This document shows, piece after piece, positions 50,355-61,658 of a DNA stretch of 64,000 nt. The stretch is from the NCBI RefSeq assembly GCF_022760835.1, contig NZ_JAKTNQ010000008.1, forward strand, positions 20,997-84,996, given 5' to 3'. The stretch comes from Thermus altitudinis (GTDB lineage Bacteria; Deinococcota; Deinococci; Deinococcales; Thermaceae). The position numbers and the translations under genes were made by a program. The notes under the pieces were generated by a model. It was given only the letters and a program-made list of their open reading frames with translations. It was not told the DNA's origin and ran no database searches. Within the stretch, counting starts at the first letter, position 1, and each line of letters begins with the position of its first letter.

Positions 50355-51638
50355 ATGGACCGAAGGAAGTTCTTTAGGCTCTTAGGTGCAGGAGGCCTAT
50401 TTGGGCTTCTAAAGGCTAAGGCGCAAACGCTGCCTTGGGACGAGGACACCTTCGCCCCCATGAAGACCTTGGGGGCTCCCCTTTCCGAGTACGGCCAGAG
50501 GAGCCCTTTTGAGGAGGGGGTGGTGCGCTATATCTCCCCCAACCTGCGCACCCGGCACTCGGGGGCGGACTTTGCTCCCCTGGAGAAGCTGGAAGGGGTC
50601 ATCACCCCTAACGGCCTGCACTTTGAGCGGCACCACGGGGGTGTGCCCCAGGTGGACCCCGCCAAGTACCGCCTGGTGATCCACGGCATGGTGGAGAGGC
50701 CCTTGGTCTTTACCCTGGAAGATCTGAAGCGTTTCCCTTCCGTGACCCGCACCTACTTCATAGAGTGCGCCGGCAACGGACAAAACGGCTACCGCAACCC
50801 CCCAGACCCCCAGCTTACGGCCACCCGGAGCCGGGGCCTGGCCTCCAATGCCAGCTGGACGGGGGTGCCCTTGGCCTTGCTTCTCAAGGAAGCGGGGGTG
50901 AAGCCGGAGGCCAAGTGGCTCATTCCCGAAGGCATGGATGCCGCTGCTTACACCCGATCCCTGCCCTTGGAGAAGGCCATGGAGGATGTGCTGGTGGCCT
51001 ATGCCCAAAACGGGGAGGCTCTGCGCCCCGAGCAGGGCTACCCCGTGCGCCTGGTGGTGCCGGGCTGGGAGGGGAGCATCCAGGTGAAGTGGCTCAGGCG
51101 CATCCTGGTCACCGACCTGCCGGCCATGGCCAAGGACGAGACCAGCGAGTACACCGACGTGATGGCGGACGGCAAGGTCTGGGCCTTCACCTGGATCATG
51201 GACCCCGAGTCCATCATCACCTACCCTTCAGGCCTCCAGCAGATCAAGCCGGGCTTCCACGAGATCCGCGGCCTGGCCTGGAGCGGGTATGGGCGCATAA
51301 CCAAGGTGGAGATCTCCTTTGACGAGGGCAAGACCTGGCGGCAGGCCACCTTGGAACCCCCGGTGGAGCGCTACGCCTTCGTGCGCTTCAAGATGCCCTG
51401 GCACTGGGACGGCAAGGAGGTGGTGCTTTGGAGCCGGGCTTGGGATGAGAAGGGGAACACCCAGCCCACCCGGGAGGAGTTCTTCAAGAAGTGGGGCCGG
51501 AACAACCGCTACCACTACAACGCCATCCAGGCCTGGCGGATCCTGCCCGACGGCCGGGTGGTGAACGGGGATAGGCCCCTGGGCCAGCAGGCCTTTGGGC
51601 CCATGGGGGGCTGCGGCGGGGAGGTGTTTGATGGTTAA
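50355..51638 (+). CDS. soxC: Sulfite/sulfane dehydrogenase subunit SoxC (molybdopterin)
   Basis: 427 residues with a Tat signal (DRRKFFRLLGAGGLFGLL). The Mo-ligand Cys is in YFIECAGNGQNG near 143; the oxidoreductase Mo-binding domain is followed by a dimerisation domain (about 285-400) with VEISFDEGKTWRQA. In lithotrophs SoxCD removes six electrons from the SoxY-bound sulfane sulfur. The ATG at 50355 follows TAGGAGGGTAT. The 3' end overlaps soxD by 8 nt. Confidence 0.93.
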   Translation: MDRRKFFRLLGAGGLFGLLKAKAQTLPWDEDTFAPMKTLGAPLSEYGQRSPFEEGVVRYISPNLRTRHSGADFAPLEKLEGVITPNGLHFERHHGGVPQVDPAKYRLVIHGMVERPLVFTLEDLKRFPSVTRTYFIECAGNGQNGYRNPPDPQLTATRSRGLASNASWTGVPLALLLKEAGVKPEAKWLIPEGMDAAAYTRSLPLEKAMEDVLVAYAQNGEALRPEQGYPVRLVVPGWEGSIQVKWLRRILVTDLPAMAKDETSEYTDVMADGKVWAFTWIMDPESIITYPSGLQQIKPGFHEIRGLAWSGYGRITKVEISFDEGKTWRQATLEPPVERYAFVRFKMPWHWDGKEVVLWSRAWDEKGNTQPTREEFFKKWGRNNRYHYNAIQAWRILPDGRVVNGDRPLGQQAFGPMGGCGGEVFDG

Positions 51639-52179
51639 GCGCGTCCTGGTTCTTTTGGCCCTTTTGGGTCTGGCCGTGGGGGCCCGGTACAACCTGGGCA
51701 CCCCCATTTCCGAGGAGTTGGTGGCCCAGTACGACCTTAGGCCCGCGGTCCTCCCCGATGGCCGGGGACTTCCCCCGGGAGAGGGAAAGGTGGAGGAAGG
51801 GGAGCGCATCTACGCGGAAAAGTGCGCCTCCTGCCACGGGGCCAGGGGGGAGGGGTATCCCTTTAACCGCTTGGTGGCTGAACCTTTCCCCATAACCAAG
51901 GATACCGAGCCCGCGGAGTTCGCCATCGGCAACTACTGGCAGTACGCCACCACCCTTTACGACTACATCCGCCGGGCCATGCCCTTTGGGGCCGCGGGTA
52001 CCTTAACGAACGAAGAGGTCTACCACCTGGTGGCCTTCCTCCTCTACATGAACGGCATCATTGACGCCCACGAGCCCATCAACCAAAAGACCCTTCCCCA
52101 GGTAAAGATGCCCGCCCGGGAGCTTCTAGAGTTGGACCCGGAGACCAAGCGCCGTTTCCCCTGGCTCACCTTGCCCTAG
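51631..52179 (+). CDS. soxD: SoxD-like cytochrome c
   Basis: 182 residues: signal peptide (VLVLLALLGLAVGA), haem site CASCH in AEKCASCHGARGEG near 63, Met ligand near RRAMPFGAAG. Shorter than two-haem SoxD, so it is a mono-haem electron partner for SoxC. Its start overlaps the soxC end, with GGGGAGG upstream. Confidence 0.88.
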   Translation: MVKRVLVLLALLGLAVGARYNLGTPISEELVAQYDLRPAVLPDGRGLPPGEGKVEEGERIYAEKCASCHGARGEGYPFNRLVAEPFPITKDTEPAEFAIGNYWQYATTLYDYIRRAMPFGAAGTLTNEEVYHLVAFLLYMNGIIDAHEPINQKTLPQVKMPARELLELDPETKRRFPWLTLP

Positions 52180-52188
52180 GATGGAGGC

Positions 52189-52857
52189 ATGAGCGTATCC
52201 TTGGCGGCGGCCTTTTTTGCGGGGGTGCTTTCCTTTCTCTCCCCCTGCGTCTTGCCCCTGGTGCCCACCTACCTGGTCTACCTGGGGGGGGAAAGGGGGC
52301 GCCCCCTTTTCAACGCCCTCTTCTTCGTGCTGGGTTTCGGCGCGGTGTTCTTCCTCCTGGGCCTGCCTTTTACCCTTCTGGGTGGGCTCCTTTTTGAGCA
52401 CCGCCAAACCCTGGCCCGGGTAGGGGGTGTAGTTCTCATCCTCTTTGGCCTTTACATGCTGGGGCTGAGGCCCCGCTGGGGGGTAAGCCTCCGCTACGAG
52501 GGGGAAACGGCCCGCCCCGTGGGGGCCTTGCTCCTGGGGGCTACCTTGGCCTTGGGCTGGACCCCTTGCATCGGGCCCATCCTGGGGGCCATCCTCACCC
52601 TCACGGCGGTGGGGGGCGGGGTGGGGCTTCTTTTGGCCTACATCCTGGGCCTGGCGGTGCCCTTTTTGCTGGTGGCCCTTTTCGCTGAGCGCATCAAGGG
52701 TTGGCTGAGGAAGGCTGGGCGGCTTTCCCACTATGTGGAGCTCTTTGCGGGGGTGGTGCTCCTCTTGGTGGGGCTCTTGCTCCTCACGGGCACCTATTCC
52801 GCCTTGAACACCTTCTTCCTCCGGATCACCCCGGAATGGTTGCAGAAGTACCTCTAG
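52189..52857 (+). CDS. ccdA: CcdA-type membrane thiol-disulfide transporter
   Basis: 222 residues, six membrane helices. The redox Cys are in SPCVLPLVP near 20 and TPCIGPILG near 125. CcdA passes electrons from cytoplasmic thioredoxin across the membrane to keep apocytochrome thiols and CcmG/SoxW reduced. The ATG at 52189 is preceded by TAGGAT-GGAGGC. It bridges the sox and ccm gene groups. Confidence 0.93.
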   Translation: MSVSLAAAFFAGVLSFLSPCVLPLVPTYLVYLGGERGRPLFNALFFVLGFGAVFFLLGLPFTLLGGLLFEHRQTLARVGGVVLILFGLYMLGLRPRWGVSLRYEGETARPVGALLLGATLALGWTPCIGPILGAILTLTAVGGGVGLLLAYILGLAVPFLLVALFAERIKGWLRKAGRLSHYVELFAGVVLLLVGLLLLTGTYSALNTFFLRITPEWLQKYL

Positions 52858-52896
52858 GGTGGGTGTTGGAGGAGCCTTCTCTCCTAAGATGGAGGC

Positions 52897-53466
52897 ATGT
52901 TGCTTCGCCTTCAGGCCATCTCCAAACGCTTTGGTCGGGACTGGGTGGTGCGGGACCTTTCCTTCACCCTGCAAAGGGGCGAGGTGGTGGCCCTTTTGGG
53001 GCCGAACGGCTCGGGGAAGACCACCCTTTTGCGCCTCATGGCGGGGCTCTTAAAGCCCACCCGGGGGAAGGTGGAGCGGCTGGGCCAAGCCCTTTTCCTG
53101 GCTAACCCCCCCGCCTTCCACCGCCGCCTCACCGCCCGGGAACACCTCCTCTACGACCTGGCCTTTCACGGGAAAAGGGGGGATTGGGAAGGCGCCTTGG
53201 TCCGTTTTGGTTTACCCGAGGACCTACCCCTTCTGGCCTTCTCCAGCGGTATGAGGAAGCGGCTGGCCTTGGCCCGGCTTACCCTGCTTCAGCCCGACAT
53301 CTGGCTTTTGGACGAGCCGGAAACCGCCTTGGACCGGGAGGGACGGGGGCTTTTGCTGGCCACCTTGGCCGAGGCCCGCAAGGGGGCGGGGATCGTTTTG
53401 GCCACCCACGACCGCCACCTGGTGGAGGAGGTGGCGGACCGGGCCCTGGAACTGGGGGCGGCATGA
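52897..53466 (+). CDS. ccmA: Haem exporter ATP-binding protein CcmA
   Basis: 189 residues. Walker A LLGPNGSGKTT near 36, signature-like FSSGMRKRLALARL near 118, Walker B IWLLDEPETALDRE near 138, switch His in LATHDRHLV. Compact, as in CcmA. With CcmB/C it releases CcmE-bound haem. TAAGAT-GGAGGC precedes the ATG. It is the first of the contiguous ccm genes. Confidence 0.9.
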   Translation: MLLRLQAISKRFGRDWVVRDLSFTLQRGEVVALLGPNGSGKTTLLRLMAGLLKPTRGKVERLGQALFLANPPAFHRRLTAREHLLYDLAFHGKRGDWEGALVRFGLPEDLPLLAFSSGMRKRLALARLTLLQPDIWLLDEPETALDREGRGLLLATLAEARKGAGIVLATHDRHLVEEVADRALELGAA

Positions 53467-53519
53467 GGGTTCCCGCCAAGGGATGGCCGCAGGTTGCTGG
53501 CGGCGGTAGGGTAGGAGGG

Positions 53520-54185
53520 GTGAAGCGGGTTTTCCTTTTGGCCTTACGGGACCTGCGCCTCGAGGTCCGGGACCGCTCGGGGCTCCTTTCCGTTTTGGCC
53601 TTCTTTGCGGTGATGCTGTTCATCATGGCCCTGGCCTTGGGGCCTGAAGAGGGCCCTTTGCGCCGGGCGGCCCCTGGGGTGCTTTGGGTGGCCTTGGCCT
53701 TTGGGAGCACCCTCCTTTCCACCCGGGCCTTTGCCCTCGAGGTGGAGGAAAACACCCTGGATGACCTTCTCCTGGCCCCTGGGGGCAAGGAGTGGATCTA
53801 CTTCGGTAAGCTGCTTTTCCAGATGCTCCTTTTGCTTCCCCTGGCCCTTTTGTCCCTCTTCATGGCGGCAGGCCTTTTTTATCTGCCTTTAGAGCGCCTC
53901 CTCTCCCTCTTTCTGACCCTGGCCCTTGGGGTTTTGGGCTACGCCAGCGTGGCCACCTTCTACGCTGGCCTCCTTTCCCGGCTTAGGGGGCGGGAGGTTC
54001 TCCTTCCCCTCCTGCTTTTCTCCTTGGTGGTGCCCGTGGTTCTGGCTTCGGTGCGGGCCACCCTGGGCCTGGTGGAGGGATTGCCCCTAGGGGAGGTGGC
54101 CCCGTGGTGGCAGCTCCTTTTGGTCTTTGATGTGGTCTACCTGACCGCCAGTGCCCTTCTTTTCCCCTTGGTTATGGAAGGTTAG
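53520..54185 (+). CDS. ccmB: Haem exporter permease CcmB
   Basis: 221 residues, six hydrophobic helices, with VKRVFLLALRDLRLEVRDRS start, LLSVLAFFAVMLFIMAL and the LEVEENTLDDLLLAPGGKEW loop typical of CcmB. I prefer the GTG at 53520 (family length 220) although an ATG at 53463 overlaps the ccmA stop (ATGA) in the same frame; GTAGGAGGG abuts the GTG. Confidence 0.88.
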   Translation: MKRVFLLALRDLRLEVRDRSGLLSVLAFFAVMLFIMALALGPEEGPLRRAAPGVLWVALAFGSTLLSTRAFALEVEENTLDDLLLAPGGKEWIYFGKLLFQMLLLLPLALLSLFMAAGLFYLPLERLLSLFLTLALGVLGYASVATFYAGLLSRLRGREVLLPLLLFSLVVPVVLASVRATLGLVEGLPLGEVAPWWQLLLVFDVVYLTASALLFPLVMEG

Positions 54186-54254
54186 GGCCTGGGGTATGGG
54201 GACCACAGATTTTTCACCTGGCCCTTGGCTATGCTAGGGGCCGTGGAGGTCAAG

Positions 54255-54941
54255 ATGCTAAAAGCAGCGCAACCCGACCGGCCTGATGCCCTCACCTGGG
54301 TTTTCCTGGGGCTAGGGCTTTTGCTCCTGCCCGTGGGGCTTTACCTGGCCCTTGCCGCTCCTCCCGATGTGAACCAAGGCTACCTGGCCCGGATCATGTA
54401 CCTGCACGTGCCCGGGGCCTGGCTGGGGTACCTGGCCTTTTTCGTCACCTTCCTCTACTCCCTCCTCTACCTCTTCCGCCAGGACCCCCGGTACGACCGG
54501 GTGGCCCTGGCCAGCGCCGAAATCGGCCTGGTCTTCATGGGCCTCGCCCTGGTGACGGGGATGCTCTGGGCCCGGCCCACCTGGGGGGTCTACTGGACCT
54601 GGGAGCCCCGGCTTACCACCACCGCCATCCTCTTCGCCGTCTACGTGGGCTACTTCCTCCTTAGGGGGGCCATAGAGGACCCCGAGTTAAGGAGGAAGGC
54701 GGCGGCGGCGGTGGGCATCCTGGGCTTCATCAACGTGCCCATCAGCTACCTGTCGGTGAAGTGGTGGCGGAGTCTACACCAGACCCAGTCCATTGACCTC
54801 ACCACCGGCAAGATCCACATGGACCCGGCCATGCTTCAGGCCCTCCTCTTTAACCTCTTCGTCTTCACCCTCCTCTACCTGGGCTTTGTCCGTTTCCGCT
54901 CCCTGTTGGCTGCCATAGAGGATCGCCAGGAGGAGGCATGA
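54255..54941 (+). CDS. ccmC: Haem-handling membrane protein CcmC
   Basis: 228 residues, six helices. The tryptophan-rich WWD-like segment is WARPTWGVYWTWEPRLTTT near 120, with His in MYLHVPGAWLGY near 48 and KWWRSLHQTQS near 175 as haem ligands. CcmC loads haem onto CcmE. The ATG at 54255 follows GTGGAGGTCAAG. The stop overlaps ccmD (ATGA). Confidence 0.93.
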   Translation: MLKAAQPDRPDALTWVFLGLGLLLLPVGLYLALAAPPDVNQGYLARIMYLHVPGAWLGYLAFFVTFLYSLLYLFRQDPRYDRVALASAEIGLVFMGLALVTGMLWARPTWGVYWTWEPRLTTTAILFAVYVGYFLLRGAIEDPELRRKAAAAVGILGFINVPISYLSVKWWRSLHQTQSIDLTTGKIHMDPAMLQALLFNLFVFTLLYLGFVRFRSLLAAIEDRQEEA

Positions 54942-55036
54942 GCGAGGTCTTCGTCACCTGGGTCTACGCCCTCACCTACCTCACGGTCTTCGGCTACCTG
55001 GCCTACCTCTTTTGGCGTTACCGGAGGACGCGATGA
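54938..55036 (+). CDS. ccmD: Small membrane protein CcmD
   Basis: 32 residues, too short for ordinary ORF cut-offs: MSEVFVTWVYALTYLTVFGY continues to a basic tail WRYRRTR. One membrane helix plus a positive cytoplasmic end matches CcmD, which helps release holo-CcmE from CcmC. Overlaps ccmC and ccmE by ATGA at both ends. Confidence 0.88.
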   Translation: MSEVFVTWVYALTYLTVFGYLAYLFWRYRRTR

Positions 55037-55461
55037 AGGCCAAGTACCTGATCGGCCTCTTGCTGATTCTGGGGGCCTTGGCCTACCTCATCTTCGGTGG
55101 CTTGGGCCAGAACCTGGTCTACTTCCTCACCCCCTCCGAGTACCTCCAGGACCAGGCCCGCTACCAAAACCGCCCCGTGCGCTTGGGGGGTTTGGTGAAG
55201 GAGGGGACGGTCCGCTACGACAAGGACCAGCTGGAGCTGCGCTTTATCCTCACCGACGGGGTGGCGGAGGTGCCGGTGGTGCACAAGGGTACGCCTCCGG
55301 GCATGTTCAAGGAGGGGCAGGGGGTGGTGGTGGAAGGGCGCTTTGGGGAAGGGGTCTTCCAGGGGACCAATCTCCTGGTAAAGCACTCCGAGGCTTACCA
55401 GGCGCCCAAGGCGGGCTGGACCCCGGAGGAAGTGCGCAAGCTGATTGAGGAGGCCAAATGA
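55033..55461 (+). CDS. ccmE: Haem chaperone CcmE
   Basis: 142 residues: N-terminal anchor helix (LIGLLLILGALAYLIFGGL), OB-fold with RPVRLGGLVKEGTVRYDKDQ and the haem-binding LVKHSEAYQAP near 124, giving the covalent His and HxxxY motif. The ATGA start overlaps ccmD and the stop overlaps ccmF. Confidence 0.94.
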   Translation: MKAKYLIGLLLILGALAYLIFGGLGQNLVYFLTPSEYLQDQARYQNRPVRLGGLVKEGTVRYDKDQLELRFILTDGVAEVPVVHKGTPPGMFKEGQGVVVEGRFGEGVFQGTNLLVKHSEAYQAPKAGWTPEEVRKLIEEAK

Positions 55462-57389
55462 CCCCGGCCCTTCTTGGCAACCTGGGCGTGAGCCTGGCCC
55501 TAGCCTTTAGCCTCCTGGGCCTGGCCCTTTCCCTTCTCGCCTACCACCAAGGGGACGGGCGCTTCTTGAGGGGGGCCAAGGCTTTGGTGGCCCCGGCCTT
55601 CTTGGCGGCTTTGGCTGCCTTCTTGGCCCTGGAATGGGCCCTTATCACCCATGACTTCAGCGTGGCCTACGTGGCCCGCAACCACTCGGTCCAGGACCCC
55701 CTTTGGGTCACCCTGGTAACCCCCTGGGCGGCCCTCGAGGGGAGCATCCTCCTTTGGGGGCTCCTGCAGACCCTGTACACCTTCCTGGCCAGCCGCAAGC
55801 CCCTGGACCCCTGGCGGGCCTCCTTGGTGCTGGCGGTGCTCTTCGGCATCCAGGTCTTCTTCTTCGGGGTCATGGCCACCATCGCCAGTCCCTTCCAGAC
55901 CCTTCCCAACCCGCCCGCCGACGGTGTGGGGCCCAACCCCCTCCTGCAGAACCACTGGATGATGGCCGTGCATCCCGTGCTCATGTACCTGGGTTTCGTG
56001 GGCCTCAGCGTGCCCTTTGCCTATGCGGTGGCCGCCATGGTGGTGCGCCGCTACCAGACCTGGGTGGGGGAGACCCGCTGGTGGACCCTGATCGCCTGGG
56101 GCTTCCTCACCGCCGGAAAGGTGGCGGGGATGTGGTGGAGCTACGAGGTCTTGGGCTGGGGAGGATACTGGGCCTGGGACCCGGTGGAAAACGCCTCCTT
56201 CATCCCCTGGCTTCTGGCCACCGCCTTCCTACACACCGCCATCGTCCAGGAAACCCGAGGGGCCTTTAAGGCCTGGAACTTTGCCTTCGTGACCCTGGCC
56301 TTTGCCGCCACGGTGCTGGGCACCTTCCTCACCCGTAGCGGGGTGATCCAGTCGGTGCACGCCTTCGCCGAGGGGCCGGTGGGGCCCGCTTTCTTGGGGG
56401 CCTTCCTCTTCTTCACTGCCTTGGGCTTGGGCCTCCTTTCCCGGGTGAGCCGGGAGGTGCGGGACACCGTGGTCTTCCGTCCCCTTTCCCGGGAGGGGGC
56501 CTTGCTCTTGGGGGCCTTTTTCTTTGCCGGCTGGGCCTTGGTGGTGGTCTTGGGCACCTTCTACCCCCTTTTGGTGGAGGCCTTTGCCGGGGCCAAGGTG
56601 AGCGTGGGGGCCCCCTTCTTTAACCAGGTTTCCGCACCCCTTGGGGTGGGGATCCTCTTCCTCATGGGGGTGGGGCCTCTCTTGCCTTGGCGAAAGCCCA
56701 GGGCGGAGGTCTTCCGCAACCTCTACCTCCTCCTGGGGGTTCTCCTTTTGGGCACCTTGGGGGGACTCCTTCGGGGCTACACCCTGGGGGCCTCCTTGGC
56801 GGTGGGGCTTTTCCTCTACAACACGGCCGCCATCCTCCTCCTGGTGCGGGAAGGGGTCCTGGCCCGGGTTAAGGCGGGGCTTTCCCCATGGGGCTTTTTG
56901 GCGAACCGCAGGCGGGTGGGGAGCTTGGTGGTGCACTTTGCCGTGGCCCTCATGGGGCTTGGCATCGCCTTCAGCCAGACCTACCGCTTGGAAAGCGAGA
57001 AGACCCTTTACCGGGGCCAGGCCTGGGAGGTGGGGGGGGTGCGCATGGAGCTTTTGGGGGTGCGGGCCCTGGACGAGGGAAGGCGGTTTGCCGTGGAGGC
57101 TTCCTTGCGCACGGACCGCTTTGGGGAGGTGCGGCCCAGGCTTCACTTCTACCCCCAGATGAACTCCCCTTTGCCCGCCCCCAAGGTGGTCTACACCCCA
57201 GGCAACGACTACTACTTCCTCCTCATGGACTTTGACCGGGAAAAGGGGGAGTGGGCCTCCATCCGGCTCATCGTCACCCCCTTGGTCTTCTGGATGTGGG
57301 TGGCGGGGGGGCTTATGGCCTTGGGCACCCTTTACATCCTCTGGCCGGTGGCCAGGCGGGAGGAGCTTAAGGGGGTGAGCCCGGCGTGA
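55458..57389 (+). CDS. ccmF: Cytochrome c haem lyase subunit CcmF
   Basis: 643 residues with about 14 helices. The WWD domain is GYWAWDPVENASFIPWL near 237, with haem-ligand His in HDFSVAYVARNHS near 73 and VHFAVALMGLG near 495. CcmF attaches haem to apocytochromes together with CcmH. Overlaps ccmE (ATGA) and ccmG (GTGA). Confidence 0.95.
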   Translation: MTPALLGNLGVSLALAFSLLGLALSLLAYHQGDGRFLRGAKALVAPAFLAALAAFLALEWALITHDFSVAYVARNHSVQDPLWVTLVTPWAALEGSILLWGLLQTLYTFLASRKPLDPWRASLVLAVLFGIQVFFFGVMATIASPFQTLPNPPADGVGPNPLLQNHWMMAVHPVLMYLGFVGLSVPFAYAVAAMVVRRYQTWVGETRWWTLIAWGFLTAGKVAGMWWSYEVLGWGGYWAWDPVENASFIPWLLATAFLHTAIVQETRGAFKAWNFAFVTLAFAATVLGTFLTRSGVIQSVHAFAEGPVGPAFLGAFLFFTALGLGLLSRVSREVRDTVVFRPLSREGALLLGAFFFAGWALVVVLGTFYPLLVEAFAGAKVSVGAPFFNQVSAPLGVGILFLMGVGPLLPWRKPRAEVFRNLYLLLGVLLLGTLGGLLRGYTLGASLAVGLFLYNTAAILLLVREGVLARVKAGLSPWGFLANRRRVGSLVVHFAVALMGLGIAFSQTYRLESEKTLYRGQAWEVGGVRMELLGVRALDEGRRFAVEASLRTDRFGEVRPRLHFYPQMNSPLPAPKVVYTPGNDYYFLLMDFDREKGEWASIRLIVTPLVFWMWVAGGLMALGTLYILWPVARREELKGVSPA

Positions 57390-57946
57390 GGCTTCCCATG
57401 GGGAGCAGCGTGAGAAACTGGCTTTGGCTCCTTTTGGTCCTGGCCCTGGGAGGGCTTTTCTACTGGGGGATGAAGCGCAACCCCAAGGAGCTGCCCTCGG
57501 TGCTGGCCAAGGAGCGCCGTCCGGCTCCAGACTTCACCTTGCCGCTCCTTCCCCCTTACCGGGAAGAGTGGGGGGAGGCTCTAAGGCTTTCCGATTACCT
57601 AGGGAAAAAGCCCATTGTGCTAAACTTCTGGGCCAGCTGGTGCTACCCCGCCTGTTACGAGGAGGCCCCGGTCCTCGAGGCCACCTGGCGCCGGTACAAG
57701 GACCAGGTACTCTTCGTGGGCATCAACACCCAGGACAAGGAAGGGGAGGCCCTGCGCTTCATCCAGCAGTTTGGCCTCACCTTCCCCCAGGTGTTTGATC
57801 CTCGAGGCCGGGTGGGGGTGGACTACGGCATGTACGGGGTTCCGGAAACCTTCCTCATCGATGGGGAGGGCCGGGTAAGGGTGCGGCATGCGGGGGCCAT
57901 AGACCAGGCCAGCTTGGAGGGGTACCTGAAGGAGGTGTTGCCGTGA
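57386..57946 (+). CDS. ccmG: CcmG/TlpA-like thioredoxin with a CxxxC site
   Basis: 186 residues: an anchor helix (WLWLLLVLALGGLFYWG), then a thioredoxin fold with RPAPDFTLPLLPP, the active site NFWASWCYPACYEEAP near 88 and the cis-Pro in YGVPETFLIDG. The cysteines are three residues apart (C-Y-P-A-C), where CcmG normally has CxxC. It should reduce apocytochrome cysteines before haem ligation. The GTG at 57386 overlaps the ccmF stop. A TlpA-type role is also possible. Confidence 0.9.
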   Translation: MRLPMGSSVRNWLWLLLVLALGGLFYWGMKRNPKELPSVLAKERRPAPDFTLPLLPPYREEWGEALRLSDYLGKKPIVLNFWASWCYPACYEEAPVLEATWRRYKDQVLFVGINTQDKEGEALRFIQQFGLTFPQVFDPRGRVGVDYGMYGVPETFLIDGEGRVRVRHAGAIDQASLEGYLKEVLP

Positions 57947-58371
57947 GGGCTTGGGCGCTTTGGTTTCTGTTCTTCCTGGGGGCTTGGGCCCAGGGTGGCC
58001 TCACCTCCCCGCCCCCCGACCTTTCCCCCGAGGTCTTCGCCATCGCCCGAGAGCTGCGCTGCCCTGTGTGCCAAGGGGAGTCGGCGGCGGAGAGCAACTC
58101 CGGGGTGGCGGTGGAGATGCGCCGCCTCATCGCCGAGATGCTAGGGGAGGGCAAGACCAAGGACGAGATCAAGGCCTTCTTCGTGGAACGCTACGGGGAG
58201 TGGATCCTCTACGAGCCTCCCAAGCGGGGGGTGACCCTTTGGGTCTGGCTGTTGCCGGTGCTGGGCCTGATCCTTTTGGGCCTGGGGCTTTTCGCCTACT
58301 TCCGCCCCAAGAAGCCCCTGCCCCCGGAGCTACTGGAGGAGGCGGAGCGCCGCCTGAAGGAGCCCCAATGA
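57943..58371 (+). CDS. ccmH: Cytochrome c biogenesis protein CcmH
   Basis: 142 residues: signal peptide (ALWFLFFLGAWAQ), the RELRCPVCQGESAAESNS redox motif near 36-53 (CxxC), and a C-terminal anchor helix (LWVWLLPVLGLILLGLGLF) with a short basic tail. It holds apocytochrome thiols for CcmF. Overlaps ccmG and the CcmI-like gene by 4 nt each. Confidence 0.95.
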   Translation: MRAWALWFLFFLGAWAQGGLTSPPPDLSPEVFAIARELRCPVCQGESAAESNSGVAVEMRRLIAEMLGEGKTKDEIKAFFVERYGEWILYEPPKRGVTLWVWLLPVLGLILLGLGLFAYFRPKKPLPPELLEEAERRLKEPQ

Positions 58372-59344
58372 TGCCCACCCTTATCTTTTTGGCCCTGTTT
58401 CTCTTGGGGCTTTTCCTGGCCCTGAGGCCCCTTTTGGGCCCCAAGGAGCCCTTCCCCGAGCCCCCGAGGCGGGAGGAGCTCCTAAGGGAGTTGGAGGTCC
58501 TTAAGGAAGAGGTGCAAAACCTGGAGGGGGAGGAGAAAAAGCTGGCCCTGGCCCGGGTGGTGGAGCTGGAAAGGGCCCTGGAGGGCTGGCGCCCCCCCAA
58601 GCCCCGCCCCTTCAACCCCTGGCCTGTGGCCTTGGCCCTGGGGGTGGTGGTCCTCCTGGGGGTGGGGCTTTGGCGCTACACCCTGCCCCGGCTTCCCGGG
58701 GAGACCACGGTGACCGCCAGGGCCGAGGCGCGGGAGCTTAAGGCCCTGCAGGACAAGGCCAAGCGCACCGGGGAGGTGGCGGACCTTCTGGCCTGGGGAA
58801 GGCGGGCCTATGAGCTCAAGGCCTTGGACCAGGCGGCGGAGGCTTACCTGGAGGTCCTCAAGAAGGACCCTAGGAACGTGGAGGCGGTGCGCCGGGTGGG
58901 GATCCTCCTTTTCATGGGGGGGAGGCCCGATGAGGCGGAGATGTTCCTAGAGATCGCCCAGCACGCCGACCCCAAGGCCGCGGAGGGCTGGCTCTTTTTG
59001 GGCAACATCTACTTCCAAAAGGGCCAGACCCAGGAGGCCATCGCCGCCTGGGAGAAGTACCTGGAGGTGGGAGGGGAGGCCCGGGAGAGGGTGGAGGGCC
59101 TCATCGCCATGGCCCGGGCCCAGGCCCAGGGGGGCAAGGATGGGAAGAGCGTCTACCAGGCCCGTTGCGCCGCCTGCCATGGGGCGGAGGCGCAAGGGGG
59201 CCTTGGGCCTAGGCTCCGGGGAAACCCCATCCTGAAGGCCCCGGAGGCGGTGAGGGAGATCGTGCTGAAGGGCCGGGGCCAGATGCCGGCGGTGCCCTTG
59301 GACGAGGGAGAGCTGAAGGCCCTTCTGGACTACCTGTCTAGCCT

Positions 59345-59348
<4 letters not shown>
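58368..59348 (+). CDS. CcmI-like TPR protein fused to a cytochrome c domain
   Basis: 326 residues. Helix 1 (LIFLALFLLGLFLAL), a coiled-coil rich in Glu/Lys (about 30-75), helix 2 (WPVALALGVVVLLGVGLW, near 85) and TPR repeats (about 140-245, e.g. DQAAEAYLEVLKKDPRNVEAV, here shown over 20 only in part) follow the CcmI plan, an apocytochrome chaperone. Unusually, the last 75 residues are a cytochrome c domain with CAACHGAEAQGGLGPRL and a Met ligand in GRGQMPAVPL. The start ATG at 58368 overlaps ccmH. The Rieske gene overlaps its end. Confidence 0.86.
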
Positions 59349-61589
<2,241 letters not shown>

Positions 61590-61600
<11 letters not shown>

Positions 61601-61645
61601 GGCGTGGGTGTGCTACACTTAGGCCTGGTCTGCCCCTAAGGGGCA
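61590..61645 (+). promoter_or_regulatory. rpsT promoter and leader hairpin
   Basis: TTGCCC (61590-61595), 18-bp spacer, TACACT (61614-61619), then a hairpin TGCCCC-TAA-GGGGCA (61631-61645) just before the SD GGGGAG. The hairpin could modulate S20 translation. Confidence 0.5.
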
Positions 61646-61658
61646 CGAGGGGAGAACG

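Noticed and set aside
53463..53519. ATG at 53463 as ccmB start (overlapping ccmA by ATGA)
   Set aside because: Kept as an alternative only: it adds 19 Gly/Arg-rich residues outside the CcmB family length, and the GTG at 53520 has an adjoining GTAGGAGGG.
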